From NCBI GenBank assembly GCA_020401865.1, contig JADCAS010000011.1, forward strand, positions 124,001 through 188,000: a stretch of 64,000 bases of DNA, given 5' to 3'. The position numbers and the translations under genes are program-made. Of this stretch, positions 1 through 10,974 are shown one piece after another. The notes beneath the pieces are model-generated. The model worked only from the letters and a program-made list of their open reading frames with translations, was not told the origin of the DNA and ran no database searches. Every line of letters begins with the position of its first letter. The stretch's first letter is position 1. Source of the DNA: Phenylobacterium sp. (GTDB lineage: Bacteria > Pseudomonadota > Alphaproteobacteria > Caulobacterales > Caulobacteraceae).

Positions 1-1528
<1,528 letters not shown>

Positions 1529-1550
1529 CTAGCACGTCCCGCCGGCAAAA

Positions 1551-2084
1551 TCAGGCCAGCCAGATCATCCCGCGGGAGGGCAGGGCCTCGCCGCGGGAGG
1601 TGACGAAGGTCTGCCGGCGCTCCCCGGTGTAGAGGAAACCCGCCTTGACCAGCACGGCGTCCGAGGCCGGGTTCTCGTCCAGCCGCCAGGCCCGCACAAG
1701 GGTCCGGCCCCAGTCCCGGGCGGCCCAGGCCAGGGCGGCGGTCACCGCCTCGGTCATCAGGCCGGCGCCCCAGTAGGGCCGGCCCAGCCAATAACCGATC
1801 TCCGTCGCCGGGGCGGGTTCGCCGAAGAAGGACAGGACGCCAACCAGGCCCTCGTCCGGATGGTCCAGAGCAAAGCGGGCCTCCAGGTCGGGATCCTGGG
1901 TCTCGCCTGAGGCGAGAAAGGCCTCGGCGTCCGCGAGAGTGTAGGGATGGGGAATGCGGGCCGTGGTGCGCGCCACCTCGAAGTCGGCGCACAGGGCCGC
2001 GATCCGCGGGGCATCCGACAGGCGCAGGGACCGCAGCTGCAGGCGGGGCGTCTCGAGGACAGTCTGGACGTTGACATGAAGCAT
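1551..2084 (-). CDS. GNAT-family N-acetyltransferase (RimJ/RimL-like)
   Basis: Predicted acetyl-CoA-dependent transferase of 177 residues. It begins with the [14 protein letters not shown] pattern typical of RimJ/RimL-type GNAT enzymes, has [20 protein letters not shown] as the acetyl-CoA-binding motif A, and [13 protein letters not shown] towards the end. The ATG at 2084 is preceded by a GGGAGGT ribosome site at good spacing; the reading frame stays open further upstream but that part is not GNAT-like. The gene lies between the rplU-rpmA terminator and obg. The substrate (amino acid, antibiotic or ribosomal protein) cannot be read from the sequence. Confidence 0.88.
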   Translation of the reverse strand: MLHVNVQTVLETPRLQLRSLRLSDAPRIAALCADFEVARTTARIPHPYTLADAEAFLASGETQDPDLEARFALDHPDEGLVGVLSFFGEPAPATEIGYWLGRPYWGAGLMTEAVTAALAWAARDWGRTLVRAWRLDENPASDAVLVKAGFLYTGERRQTFVTSRGEALPSRGMIWLA

Positions 2085-2124
2085 GACGGGGACCTCCCGG
2101 CCCCTCTGCCGGGGGCCTGATGCG

Positions 2125-2155
2125 AAAACGGGGAGCCCGGCGTCCGGGCTCCCCG
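2125..2155 (-). terminator. Rho-independent terminator after rplU-rpmA
   Basis: A 12-bp GC-rich stem (2129-2140 pairing with 2144-2155, loop CGT) is followed, reading on the minus strand, by TTTT (2125-2128). It lies 54 bases past the rpmA stop and would separate the ribosomal operon from the GNAT-obg-proB genes. Between it and rpmA are further overlapping inverted repeats (2172-2192 and 2188-2205). Confidence 0.75.
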
Positions 2156-2208
2156 CTTCGGGAGGTCCTCCGGTCCGCCAGGCAGGCGGACCTTCGGGAA
2201 GGTCCGCG

Positions 2209-2469
2209 TCAGCCGGCCGCGTTGTCCACGCAGACGTAGGTGCGGTCGTCACGCTTGGTGACGAACTTCACGGCGCCGTGGGCGGTCGCGAAGAGGGTGT
2301 GGTCCTTGCCCATGCCGACATTGTCGCCCGGGAAGAACTTGGTGCCGCGCTGGCGCACGATGATGTTGCCGGCGAGGACGGCTTCACCGCCGAACTTCTT
2401 CACGCCGAGGCGGCGGCCCGCCGAGTCGCGCCCGTTGCGCGAGGAACCGCCGGATTTCTTGTGAGCCAT
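2209..2469 (-). CDS. rpmA: 50S ribosomal protein L27
   Basis: Structural protein of the large ribosomal subunit near the peptidyl transferase centre. At 86 residues it has the normal length and begins [20 protein letters not shown], the hallmark L27 N-terminus, with GVKKFGGE and GNIIVRQRG following. There is no cleavable N-terminal extension of the kind seen in Firmicutes. It is the second gene of the rplU-rpmA operon, 30 bases behind rplU, and a strong terminator follows it. Confidence 0.98.
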   Translation of the reverse strand: MAHKKSGGSSRNGRDSAGRRLGVKKFGGEAVLAGNIIVRQRGTKFFPGDNVGMGKDHTLFATAHGAVKFVTKRDDRTYVCVDNAAG

Positions 2470-2499
2470 GGGGGCCTCCTGGAACTCTGGGTCCGACGC

Positions 2500-3135
2500 T
2501 TATTCGGCGTCGGTCTTCTTGGCTGCAGCCTTCTTCGGCGCAGCCTTCTTGGCGGGAGCCGGCTTAGCTTCGCCTGCGGAAGCCTTGGGTGCCGCCGCCT
2601 TCGCAGCCTTGGCCTTGGGGGCCGCAGCCTTGGGGGTCTCAGCCTTGGGGGTCTCGGCCTCAGCCTTCGCGGGAGCCTTGGCCTTGGCGGGCGCCTTCAC
2701 CGGCTTGGCGGTCGGGATTGCGGCCTCCAGTGACGCCACAACGGCCTTCAGGTTGCGGGCCTTGGCGTCCAGCAGGGCCTTCGGGGTCAGGTCGACCACG
2801 CCGTCCCAGGCCGACGTCTTGCCGGCTCCGGAGATGGAGGTGACGCGCAGGACCGTCTCGGGTTGGCGATGGCCGCGGGTACGACGATAGCCCTGGCGAC
2901 GAATCTTCTTGAAGATCCGGACCTTCTCGCCCTTACGGGTCTCGATCAGGGTGGCGTTGACTGCGGCCCCCTCGACGGTCGGCGCGCCGACGGTGACCGA
3001 GGCGCCGTCGCCCAGCATCAGGACGTCCGAGAAGGCGACGTCGGCGCCGGGCTCTCCGCCCAGCTTTTCGACCACCAGCACGTCGCCGGGTTCGACCCGG
3101 TACTGTTTGCCGCCGGTTCTGATCACCGCGTACAT
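2500..3135 (-). CDS. rplU: 50S ribosomal protein L21 with long Ala/Lys/Pro tail
   Basis: Large-subunit protein that binds 23S rRNA. The N-terminal 100 residues are a normal L21 ([37 protein letters not shown]). L21 is normally about 103 residues, but this protein has 211. The extra C-terminal half contains a short globular-looking stretch and then a low-complexity tail of repeated [13 protein letters not shown] and AKKAA units. Similar tails occur in L21 of other Caulobacterales. A related low-complexity segment is found at the N-terminus of AtpD in this window. The gene has its own promoter at 3205-3232. Confidence 0.97.
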   Translation of the reverse strand: MYAVIRTGGKQYRVEPGDVLVVEKLGGEPGADVAFSDVLMLGDGASVTVGAPTVEGAAVNATLIETRKGEKVRIFKKIRRQGYRRTRGHRQPETVLRVTSISGAGKTSAWDGVVDLTPKALLDAKARNLKAVVASLEAAIPTAKPVKAPAKAKAPAKAEAETPKAETPKAAAPKAKAAKAAAPKASAGEAKPAPAKKAAPKKAAAKKTDAE

Positions 3136-3173
3136 GATTGGCGTCCCGAAGAAATAGAAAGCAAAGACGGCGC

Positions 3174-3191
3174 CCGCAGGGAACCCTGCGG
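3174..3191 (-). promoter_or_regulatory. Hairpin in the rplU leader
   Basis: A perfect 8-bp inverted repeat (CCGCAGGG, two bases, CCCTGCGG; 3174-3181 with 3184-3191) begins a few bases after the predicted rplU transcription start. It could stabilise the 5' end of the mRNA or take part in autoregulation. No uridine run follows it, so a terminator is less likely. Confidence 0.35.
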
Positions 3192-3204
3192 ACGGAAGCG
3201 GGCT

Positions 3205-3232
3205 CTTATACAGACCGACCCGTCCGAGTCAA
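3205..3232 (-). promoter_or_regulatory. Promoter of rplU-rpmA
   Basis: On the minus strand TTGACT (3232-3227) and TATAAG (3210-3205) are separated by 16 bases, a good match to a housekeeping sigma promoter. The start point would fall near 3198, giving a leader of about 60 bases before the rplU ATG at 3135. Confidence 0.7.
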
Positions 3233-3242
3233 CGCGCGGGGC

Positions 3243-4595
3243 TCAGTCCGCACGGTTCTGGTCCTGTCCTGCGCTTGTCGAAGCGACCTCGGTCCGCCAG
3301 TGGCCGACCAGGGTCGAGGACACGTTCTGGAACACCCGCAGCCGCGAGGGGGACCCCTTCGGCACCTGGGGCGCCAGGACGGCGACAGCGTAGACCCGGC
3401 CGTCCGGGGCTGTGACGAGACCGACGTCGTTAAGCCCAAAGGTCTCGCCCCGGAAATCCTGGCCCGTTCCCGTCTTGTGGGCGGCGCGCCAGCCCGGCGA
3501 CAGGCCCCCGCGAAGGCGCATGGGTCCGGTGGTCACCCGTCCAAGCGTCTGGAGAATGAAGTCCGAGGACGCCGGGGACAGGAGATCGCCTCGGTGCAGG
3601 GCGGCGAGAGCACGTACGACACCGGCCGGGGTGGCCCCATCAAAGGGCCGCTCGACATAGGCCGCCAGGGAGGCGGCGCGCACCTCGGGATCCAGTCGCG
3701 CCCGGGCAGCCTCGAAAGCGCCGTAGGCGGAAAGGTCAGGGCTCCAGGTCAGACCGGCGATCCGGGACTGGAGGCGGCGCTCGTCGTCGGCCAGGCGAAT
3801 GCCGGACATGCCCCGGGACGTCAGGAAGGCCTGTACGGCCCCCGGCCCGCCCGCCAGGACCATGAGCTTGTCGTTGGCCGCGTTGTCCGACTGGATCAGG
3901 GCCCGGCGGATCAGGTCGCGGAGCGTGGTCTCGAAGATCCCATTCTCGATCAGATGGGTCACGGGCTGGTTGAAGACGCTCCGGTCGGCGTCCGTGAGGA
4001 TCACGGGCTGGTCGAGGGACAGTCGGCCGGAGTCGACCTGATCCATCACGGTCAGGGCGACCCAGAGCTTGGAGACGCTTTGCTGCGGGAAGGCCTGGTC
4101 CCCGTGCGAGGCGGCGATCCAGCCGCTTTCGACGTCCATGACGGCGATCCCTACCGGGCGGCGGAAACCGGGATCCAGGCTGGCGAGCCGGGCGACGAGC
4201 TCGGGCGGCGGCGGAGGTGACGGGCGAGAGGCGAGGTCGCGATCCTTCCGGGGTGGCGGCGGGGCGGGGACCTCGTCCGCGGCCGGCTTGGCCGGTTCAA
4301 GGTTCCGGAACATGGGAGAGGCGACGGCGATGGGGCCGGCCGTCGCCAACAGGGCCACGGAGAGGGTCGCCACAGGTCGCCGGAATCCCAAGAGGAGAGC
4401 CGAGACGCCGAGGTCCAACACGCCCTCTGGGAGGCGTCGCAGGGAGGAGGGAAGGCTCTTCAAGATCCGGAGAGCCGAAGCCGGAGCGATCCAGGTGACG
4501 TCTGCGACCCACCAGAGGGGCTGCATCATGCGCCAGGCCAGACCGGGGGGTCGGGGCGCAGGAGGCAGGACGGGATGAGGACGAGGTTCCGACAT
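3243..4595 (-). CDS. Class A beta-lactamase-like serine hydrolase, membrane-anchored
   Basis: The protein has 450 residues. The C-terminal 320 form a penicillin-recognising serine hydrolase: catalytic SxxK is S173-V-S-K176, the SDN triad is residues 236-238, and KTG is 374-376. The N-terminal 130 residues include one or two hydrophobic segments (about 62-92) and a Pro-rich linker, so the domain is probably held on the periplasmic side of the inner membrane. The linker and the poor match to the Omega-loop EPELN motif (only a DERRL sequence near 271) differ from true resistance beta-lactamases. A peptidoglycan or D-Ala-peptide role is as likely as beta-lactam hydrolysis. It stands alone between the rplU promoter and a metal exporter. 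Confidence 0.8.
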   Translation of the reverse strand: MSEPRPHPVLPPAPRPPGLAWRMMQPLWWVADVTWIAPASALRILKSLPSSLRRLPEGVLDLGVSALLLGFRRPVATLSVALLATAGPIAVASPMFRNLEPAKPAADEVPAPPPPRKDRDLASRPSPPPPPELVARLASLDPGFRRPVGIAVMDVESGWIAASHGDQAFPQQSVSKLWVALTVMDQVDSGRLSLDQPVILTDADRSVFNQPVTHLIENGIFETTLRDLIRRALIQSDNAANDKLMVLAGGPGAVQAFLTSRGMSGIRLADDERRLQSRIAGLTWSPDLSAYGAFEAARARLDPEVRAASLAAYVERPFDGATPAGVVRALAALHRGDLLSPASSDFILQTLGRVTTGPMRLRGGLSPGWRAAHKTGTGQDFRGETFGLNDVGLVTAPDGRVYAVAVLAPQVPKGSPSRLRVFQNVSSTLVGHWRTEVASTSAGQDQNRAD

Positions 4596-4643
4596 GCTCT
4601 TTTTTCAGCCCTGATCCGGGGCGCGCCGTCAACCCGCAGGGGT

Positions 4644-5525
4644 TCAGAGAACGTCCAGGCTGATGCGGCTGACGCCTGGAACGTCCGCCAGGACCTCACG
4701 AATGCGCTCCGAAGCTGCTGGAAGCGGCAAGGCGATCCTGATGGAGACGGCGCTCATTCCGGGACCCGTTCGCCAGGCTCGGACCTCTGCGACGGCGATG
4801 CCGGAGACTTCCAGCCGACGGGTGATTTCCGCCTCAAGGGCGGGGCTTTGGCGGACGTCCAGGAGGGCGGCTCCGGCGCGTCTCAGGATCGTCCCGGCGA
4901 AGTGAGCGATCAGGGCGGCCCCGACGAGGGCCAGGACAGGGTCCGCCCAGGTCCAGCCCAGGCGCCAGGCGGCCGTAAGCCCCGCCAGGGTCAGGGCGGC
5001 GGCGACGGCGTCCGCAGTCACATGCAGGTGCGCCGCCGACAGGTTGATGTCGCCGGCGGAGTCGCGGCGGTCAGCCAGGGCCGGCCGGAGAATGGCCATG
5101 CAGGCGAGGTTGAGGACCAGTCCGCCCCCGGCGGCGTAGAGGGCGGCCGGGTATTCGGGAACTTCCGGGACGACCAGTCGGGTCATGCTCTCGGCGGCGA
5201 GCCCCAGGGCGGCCAGGGCGAGGAGCACGGCGTTGGCGAAGGCCGCGAGGTCTCCGATCCGGCCGGCTCCGTGAGCGAGTCGCGCATTGCCCTCGTTCCG
5301 CCGCGCCACCCAATAGGCGGCTCCCGCCACACCCAGGGCGGCGACATGGGCGCCGGAATGGGCCCCATTGGCGACAAGGGCCACCGAACCGAACGCCAGG
5401 CCGGCCCCGACCTGCACCAGGGAGGCGAAGGCGACCAGCAGGGCGGCCATCCAGGTCCGCCGCTCGTTCCGGTGAAGGTCGACAAGGGCGCCGGGCTCGT
5501 CTGGACTCGGGCGGTCTAAGGACAC
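4644..5525 (-). CDS. Cation diffusion facilitator, DmeF-like
   Basis: Predicted inner-membrane divalent-metal/proton antiporter with about six membrane segments and a C-terminal cytoplasmic domain. In TM2 the metal site reads H56-SGA-H60, the HxxxH form that I associate with DmeF-type Co/Ni exporters rather than the HxxxD of zinc exporters. TM5 carries HVTAD (HxxxD). I place the start at a GTG (5525) preceded by CAGGGTGA, because the ATG at 5582 would put the operator palindrome 5563-5577 inside the coding sequence. The gene is divergent from a G3E GTPase and probably shares its regulator. The metal specificity is inferred, not proven. Confidence 0.82.
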   Translation of the reverse strand: MSLDRPSPDEPGALVDLHRNERRTWMAALLVAFASLVQVGAGLAFGSVALVANGAHSGAHVAALGVAGAAYWVARRNEGNARLAHGAGRIGDLAAFANAVLLALAALGLAAESMTRLVVPEVPEYPAALYAAGGGLVLNLACMAILRPALADRRDSAGDINLSAAHLHVTADAVAAALTLAGLTAAWRLGWTWADPVLALVGAALIAHFAGTILRRAGAALLDVRQSPALEAEITRRLEVSGIAVAEVRAWRTGPGMSAVSIRIALPLPAASERIREVLADVPGVSRISLDVL

Positions 5526-5562
5526 GGAGGGGTCACCCTGAACAGCGGCGGCGGACGAAAAC

Positions 5563-5577
5563 TGTAACTTTGTTACA
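5563..5577. promoter_or_regulatory. Palindromic operator, Zur-like, between CDF exporter and G3E GTPase
   Basis: TGTAACTTTGTTACA is a perfect 6-3-6 inverted repeat in the 122-base divergent region. The AT-rich TGTAA/TTACA arms recall binding sites of Fur-superfamily zinc regulators, and both flanking genes deal with divalent metals. The identity of the repressor is an inference. Confidence 0.6.
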
Positions 5578-5647
5578 TGCATGGCGGGACAGGGCCAAGT
5601 CGCCTCCGAGGTTTCCCCCGGCCGCCCGAAGGATTAGAGGGGAAGTC

Positions 5648-6718
5648 ATGAGCCAGAAGACACCCGTCACCGTACTCACCGGCTACCTCGGGGCCGGCAA
5701 GACCACCCTCCTCAACCGGATCCTCTCCGAGGACCATGGCAGGCGCTATGCGGTCATCGTCAACGAGTTCGGCGAGGTGGGGATCGACAACGACCTCATT
5801 GTCGGCGCGGACGAGGAGGTCTTCGAGATGAACAACGGGTGCGTCTGCTGCACGGTGCGCGGCGACCTCATTCGGGTGCTCTCGGGCCTGATGAAGCGCA
5901 AGGGCGGGTTCGACGCCATCATCGTCGAGACGACGGGCCTCGCCGATCCCGGCCCCGTCGCCCAGACCTTCTTCGTCGATGACGATGTCCGGGCGCGGAC
6001 GGAACTGGACAGCGTGACCACGGTGGTGGACGCCCTGCACCTGCCGCTGCGCCTGGGGGACTCCAAAGAGGCCGTCGAGCAGATCGCCTTCGCCGACCAG
6101 ATCATCCTGAACAAGACTGACCTGGTGACCGAGGCTCAGCTCCGGGACGTCGAGGCGCGGATACGGCGCCTCAACCCCCTGGCGCCCATCCACCGGGCCC
6201 AAAGGTCGAATGTGCCCCTCGACATGATCCTCGGCCGGGGCGGGTTCGACCTGGAGCGGATCACCGATCTTCAGCCCGAGTTCCTGAATCCGGCGCACGG
6301 CGAGCCCGGGCATGTCCACGACGAGTCCTGCGACCACCACGACCATGATCATCATCGGCACGACCCTCACGGACATGACCCTCACGCCCACGATCCTTCC
6401 GCCCGCGACCATGCCGCCGACGCCGGCATCTCGAGCGTCTCGCTGACCTTCGACCGTCCGATGAACGGGGCGCGTGTCAGCGCCTGGCTGAACGAAGTGC
6501 TGCAGACCCAGGGGCCGGACATCCTGCGCGCCAAGGGTATCCTCAGCGTGGCGGGGGAGGACCGGCGCCTGGTCTTCCAGGCGGTTCACATGATCCTGGA
6601 GGGCGACCTGCAGAGGCCCTGGCGGGAGGACGAGGCCCGCACCTCACGTCTGGTCTTCATCGGTCGGAACCTGGACCCGCAGGCCCTTCGGTCCGGGTTT
6701 GAGGCCTGCGCCGCCTGA
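5648..6718 (+). CDS. G3E-family GTPase (COG0523/CobW-like) metallochaperone
   Basis: P-loop GTPase of 356 residues that probably delivers a metal, most likely zinc, to client proteins. Visible: Walker A GYLGAGKTTL near residue 14, the metal-binding NNGCVCC motif (CxCC) near 65, NKTD as the guanine-specificity motif near 158, a His/Asp-rich loop (about 222-258, many HD and HHDHDH units), and the C-terminal CobW domain. The ATG at 5648 has an AGGGGAAG ribosome site; the frame extends upstream without homology. It is divergent from a CDF exporter and shares the 5563-5577 palindrome. Metal-starvation control by Zur is the usual pattern for this family. Confidence 0.9.
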   Translation: MSQKTPVTVLTGYLGAGKTTLLNRILSEDHGRRYAVIVNEFGEVGIDNDLIVGADEEVFEMNNGCVCCTVRGDLIRVLSGLMKRKGGFDAIIVETTGLADPGPVAQTFFVDDDVRARTELDSVTTVVDALHLPLRLGDSKEAVEQIAFADQIILNKTDLVTEAQLRDVEARIRRLNPLAPIHRAQRSNVPLDMILGRGGFDLERITDLQPEFLNPAHGEPGHVHDESCDHHDHDHHRHDPHGHDPHAHDPSARDHAADAGISSVSLTFDRPMNGARVSAWLNEVLQTQGPDILRAKGILSVAGEDRRLVFQAVHMILEGDLQRPWREDEARTSRLVFIGRNLDPQALRSGFEACAA

Positions 6719-6745
6719 ACCCGGACCGCAGAAGCATCAGACATC

Positions 6746-6776
6746 AAAAAGGCCCGCCCGGCAGGCCGGGCGGGCC
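6746..6776 (-). terminator. Rho-independent terminator of the exbD-like gene
   Basis: A perfect 12-bp stem (6751-6762 with 6765-6776) is followed on the minus strand by TTTTT (6750-6746). It lies 24 bases beyond the exbD-like stop and may also act weakly for the convergent GTPase gene. Confidence 0.8.
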
Positions 6777-6799
6777 CTTCTCCCCCGGGGGGGTGAAGA

Positions 6800-7228
6800 T
6801 CAGAGCTCTTCGTTGATCAAGGCGACCTGGAAGTAGCCGTTGCCCTGCAGGGTATTCATCACCTGCATGAAGTCCCCGTACCGGACGTCGCGGTTGGCGC
6901 GGATATAGACGCGCTCCTGCGTCGGGTCCGGCTTGTCCAGCTTCCGGGCGAGATCAGCGGGAAGGGTGTCAATGGTCGTCGCCGCCTCCCCGATGAAGAT
7001 GCCGCCATCCTGGATGTTGATGACCGTCGGCTCTTCGGTCTTGGCCCCGGGCGGCGGCGGCACCGCCGGCGGCAGGTCAAGCTTGATGGACACCGTGGCG
7101 GCCGGGATCGCCACCATGAAGATGATGAGGAGCACCAGCATCACATCGACGAAGGGCGTAACGTTGATCTCGCTGTTCTGACCGAGATCGAAGCGTCCGC
7201 CGCCACCGCCGCCAAGCTTCGCACCCAT
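6800..7228 (-). CDS. ExbD/TolR-family biopolymer transport protein
   Basis: The 142-residue protein has the ExbD/TolR layout: a short cytoplasmic start (Gly-rich GGGGGGRFDLGQ), then EINVTPFVDVMLVLLIIFMV, where the membrane-embedded Asp takes part in proton-driven motor action, then a periplasmic domain ending QVALINEEL. The ATG at 7228 has a GAAGGGAAGG ribosome site; an upstream extension of the frame is rejected. No exbB/tolQ or tonB/tolA gene is next to it, so its motor partner must be encoded elsewhere. A 7-bp hairpin (7248-7265) lies in its leader. Confidence 0.9.
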   Translation of the reverse strand: MGAKLGGGGGGRFDLGQNSEINVTPFVDVMLVLLIIFMVAIPAATVSIKLDLPPAVPPPPGAKTEEPTVINIQDGGIFIGEAATTIDTLPADLARKLDKPDPTQERVYIRANRDVRYGDFMQVMNTLQGNGYFQVALINEEL

Positions 7229-7365
7229 GAAATATTCCTTCCCTTCAGGACGCCGCCCGGCGTCCGGCTGTGTTGAAAAACCCTTCGCCAATCGGATCGG
7301 GATTGTAAAGCCCCAACCCGACACGCCCCCTCCCCTCATCGGACCGGCGGGGTTATGGAGGAGGG

Positions 7366-8331
7366 ATGACCTACGCATTTGACGCCTTTGTGACCTCCGC
7401 CCTGTTCGACGCCGCCGGCCAGGCCTGGTTCGCACTCGGGGATGGAACGGTGAGGCGCGAGGATGGTCTGACGCTCCAAGCTCACCAGGGCGCAGTCCTC
7501 TGCGCCGCTGTTCACCCCACAGGGGCGGGCGTCCTGACCGGCGGGGACGACGGCGTTCTGGCCTGGAGCCGCGGGTCCGGCGTCGAGGTCCTGGAGACCA
7601 CCCCCGGCCGCTGGATCGACGCGGTCACGGCGAGTCCCGCCTCGGGACTGATCGCATGGGCCAGCGGAAAGCGGGTCGAGGTGCGCGACGCCGCCGATCC
7701 GGACTTCAGGAGGACCTTCGAGCACGAAAGGTCGGCGGCGGATCTGGCCTTCGACCCCCGGGGCCGGCGCCTGGCCGTGGCCACCTATGGCGGGGCCTGG
7801 CTCTGGTACGCCCGCATCGCCGAGCAGAAGCCTGAAATCCTGAAATGGGCCGGCAGCCACATCGCCCTGGCCTGGAGCCCGGACGGGAAGTTCCTGATGA
7901 GCGCCATGCAGGAGAACCAGCTGCACGGCTGGCGCGTCGCCGACGACAAGAACCTCAAGATGGGCGGCTATCCGGCCAAGGTGAAGAGCCTCGCCTTCCT
8001 CTCCAAGGGCCAGATGCTGGCCACGTCAGGCGCCAATGGCGTGGTGGTCTGGCCCTTCACCGGGCCGGCGGGGCCCCTGGGCAAGCAGGCGGCCGAGGTC
8101 GGCTATGACGAGAGCGCCCTGGTGGCGCGGGTGGCCGGCGACCCCGGCTCCCGGCGGGTGGCGGCCGGACTGGAGGACGGACGGGTCTGGATCTGCGACC
8201 TGACCGGCCAGCAGATCGACATGCTCAAGGCCGAGAAGGGCGAATCGATCTCGACCCTCGCCTTCAGTCGCGACGCCCGGCGCCTGGCCTGGGGCGACGA
8301 GGCCGGCGGCGGGGGCGTCTTCGACCTCTAG
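7366..8331 (+). CDS. WD40-like beta-propeller protein
   Basis: The 321-residue protein has no signal peptide. It is built of recurring blocks of about 40 residues with propeller-blade character (for example AAVHPTGAGVLTGGDDGVLAWSR, LAFDPRGRRLAVATYGG, LAWSPDGKFLMSAM, LAFSRDARRLAWGDEAGG). I count about six to seven blades, enough for one propeller. Such proteins are scaffolds and no catalytic residues are evident. The start has a GGAGG site close to the ATG. It is divergent from the exbD-like gene and convergent with a nitroreductase, 2 bases apart. The function is unknown. Confidence 0.8.
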   Translation: MTYAFDAFVTSALFDAAGQAWFALGDGTVRREDGLTLQAHQGAVLCAAVHPTGAGVLTGGDDGVLAWSRGSGVEVLETTPGRWIDAVTASPASGLIAWASGKRVEVRDAADPDFRRTFEHERSAADLAFDPRGRRLAVATYGGAWLWYARIAEQKPEILKWAGSHIALAWSPDGKFLMSAMQENQLHGWRVADDKNLKMGGYPAKVKSLAFLSKGQMLATSGANGVVVWPFTGPAGPLGKQAAEVGYDESALVARVAGDPGSRRVAAGLEDGRVWICDLTGQQIDMLKAEKGESISTLAFSRDARRLAWGDEAGGGGVFDL

Positions 8332-8333
8332 GC

Positions 8334-8993
8334 TCAGAAGCCGCGCAGTTCGCCCCAGACCTCGAAGGGATCCCGTGCGGAGCGCAGGGTGTTGATCGGC
8401 GCGGCCTCATCCCTCCAGCCGAGGGCCATGCCCGAGAAGAGCATGTGGTCGTCGGGAAGCCCGAGGACCTCGGCCACCGTCTTGGGGTACCGCGCCCAGT
8501 ATTCCTGCGCGCAGGTGTCCAGGCCCTGCTCCACCGCCAGCAGCATGACGGTCTGCATGTACATGCCCAGGTCCGACCACTGGGGCGGGCCGAGCTTTCG
8601 GTCGAGGCAGAAGAAGAGGCCTACGGGCGCGCCGAAGAGCTCGGTGTTCCGGGCCAGCTGGCGCAGCCGCGCCGCCTTGTCCTCGCGCGGGATCCCGATC
8701 GTGGCGTAGAGGTCCTCGCCGTTCTGGAACCGCCGGGTCCGGAAGGGATCCCAGAGATTGGGCGGATAGACATCGTACTCCGGAGTTTCGCCCAGGGGAT
8801 TGGCGGCGGCGCGGGCCTTCAGGTCCTCAAGGGGCGCACCCGTCAGGGCGTAGACCTTCCAGGGCTGGAGGTTGCCGCCCGAAGGTGCGCGGGCCGCCGC
8901 CTTGAGGAGTCCCCGCACCATCTCGGCGGAGGGGCGCTCCGGGCGGAAGGCCCGAATCGAGACCCGGCGTTGCACCGCTTCGCTGACCTTCAT
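8334..8993 (-). CDS. Nitroreductase-family FMN oxidoreductase
   Basis: Flavin-dependent NAD(P)H oxidoreductase of 219 residues. It starts with the typical AVQRRVSIRAFRPERPS, which holds the FMN phosphate-binding arginines, followed by KAAARAPSGGNLQPWKVY near residue 37, another FMN-contact motif. LLAVEQGLDTCAQEYW and LFSGMALGW near the C-terminus are the usual second FMN-binding part. The ATG at 8993 is preceded by GGGAGGT. The physiological substrate (quinone, nitroaromatic or dehalogenation substrate) cannot be deduced. Confidence 0.88.
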   Translation of the reverse strand: MKVSEAVQRRVSIRAFRPERPSAEMVRGLLKAAARAPSGGNLQPWKVYALTGAPLEDLKARAAANPLGETPEYDVYPPNLWDPFRTRRFQNGEDLYATIGIPREDKAARLRQLARNTELFGAPVGLFFCLDRKLGPPQWSDLGMYMQTVMLLAVEQGLDTCAQEYWARYPKTVAEVLGLPDDHMLFSGMALGWRDEAAPINTLRSARDPFEVWGELRGF

Positions 8994-9106
8994 GTCGACC
9001 TCCCTGGCGCCGGCCCCTCCGGCGTTCGCGGCCGAATGACTAGCACCCGGGCGACGGGATTGTCAGCGCGTTTGCCTCGCTGCCCGCTTGGCCTATCCTC
9101 GGTCGT

Positions 9107-9829
9107 ATGGCGCGAAGCGGAAGGACTGGCCGACCCCGGGAGCGATGGCTTCGACGGATTCTCGTCGCGGTCCTGTGCCTGTTCGTCGGCCTGCCTCTCG
9201 CCCTGGTGACCGTCTACCGCTTCGTCCCGCCGCCGGTGACGATCCTGATGATCCAGAGGTCCCTTGAGGGGAAGGGCATTTCCAGAACCTGGCGGCCCCT
9301 CGACCAGATGTCTCCGGCCCTGATCCGCTCGGTGATCGCCGCCGAGGACGCGGGCTTCTGCAGCCACCGGGGTTTCGACTTCGAGGCCATGCAGGAGGCC
9401 TGGGCTCACAACGAAAGGTCGGACCGTGTCCGCGGCGGGTCGACCATCAGCCAGCAGACCGCCAAGAACGTCTTCCTGTGGCCCCAGAGGTCCTATCTGA
9501 GGAAGGGCCTGGAGGCGGGCTTCACCGTGCTGATTGAGGTCGGCTGGGGAAAGCACCGCATCCTGGAGGTCTATCTCAACACCATTGAGTGGGGACCCGG
9601 AATCTATGGCGCGGAAGCGGCGGCCAGGCGTAACTTCGGCGTCGGCGCGGATCGCCTGACCCCGGCCCAGGCGGCGCGGCTGGCGGCCATTCTTCCAAGC
9701 CCCCTGAAGTGGCGCGCCGCCCGGCCGGGTCCATATGTTAAGCGTCGGTCCGGGCGAATCGGCGCGGCGGCGGGGACCATCCGCCGGGACGGTTTGGCTG
9801 ACTGCGTTCTCGCCGCCCGTGCGCGTTGA
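9107..9829 (+). CDS. mtgA: Monofunctional peptidoglycan transglycosylase
   Basis: MtgA polymerises lipid II into glycan strands in the periplasm. The 240 residues comprise a basic start, one membrane anchor (about 17-37) and a GT51 domain with the catalytic-Glu motif [15 protein letters not shown] near residue 80, [13 protein letters not shown] near 111 and [15 protein letters not shown] near 147. It has no transpeptidase domain, in contrast to the PBP1a gene at 48173. The C-terminal tail after about 205 is Arg-rich and unlike the usual end, but the catalytic fold is complete. Confidence 0.92.
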   Translation: MARSGRTGRPRERWLRRILVAVLCLFVGLPLALVTVYRFVPPPVTILMIQRSLEGKGISRTWRPLDQMSPALIRSVIAAEDAGFCSHRGFDFEAMQEAWAHNERSDRVRGGSTISQQTAKNVFLWPQRSYLRKGLEAGFTVLIEVGWGKHRILEVYLNTIEWGPGIYGAEAAARRNFGVGADRLTPAQAARLAAILPSPLKWRAARPGPYVKRRSGRIGAAAGTIRRDGLADCVLAARAR

Positions 9830-9857
9830 CGCCGGGACTTCCAAGAGGAGATGCAAG

Positions 9858-10970
<1,113 letters not shown>

Positions 10971-10974
10971 AGCC

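Noticed and set aside
6301..6430. Low-complexity CAC/GAC-rich stretch as a repeat element
   Set aside because: It encodes the His/Asp metal-binding loop of the G3E GTPase and is not a DNA repeat.
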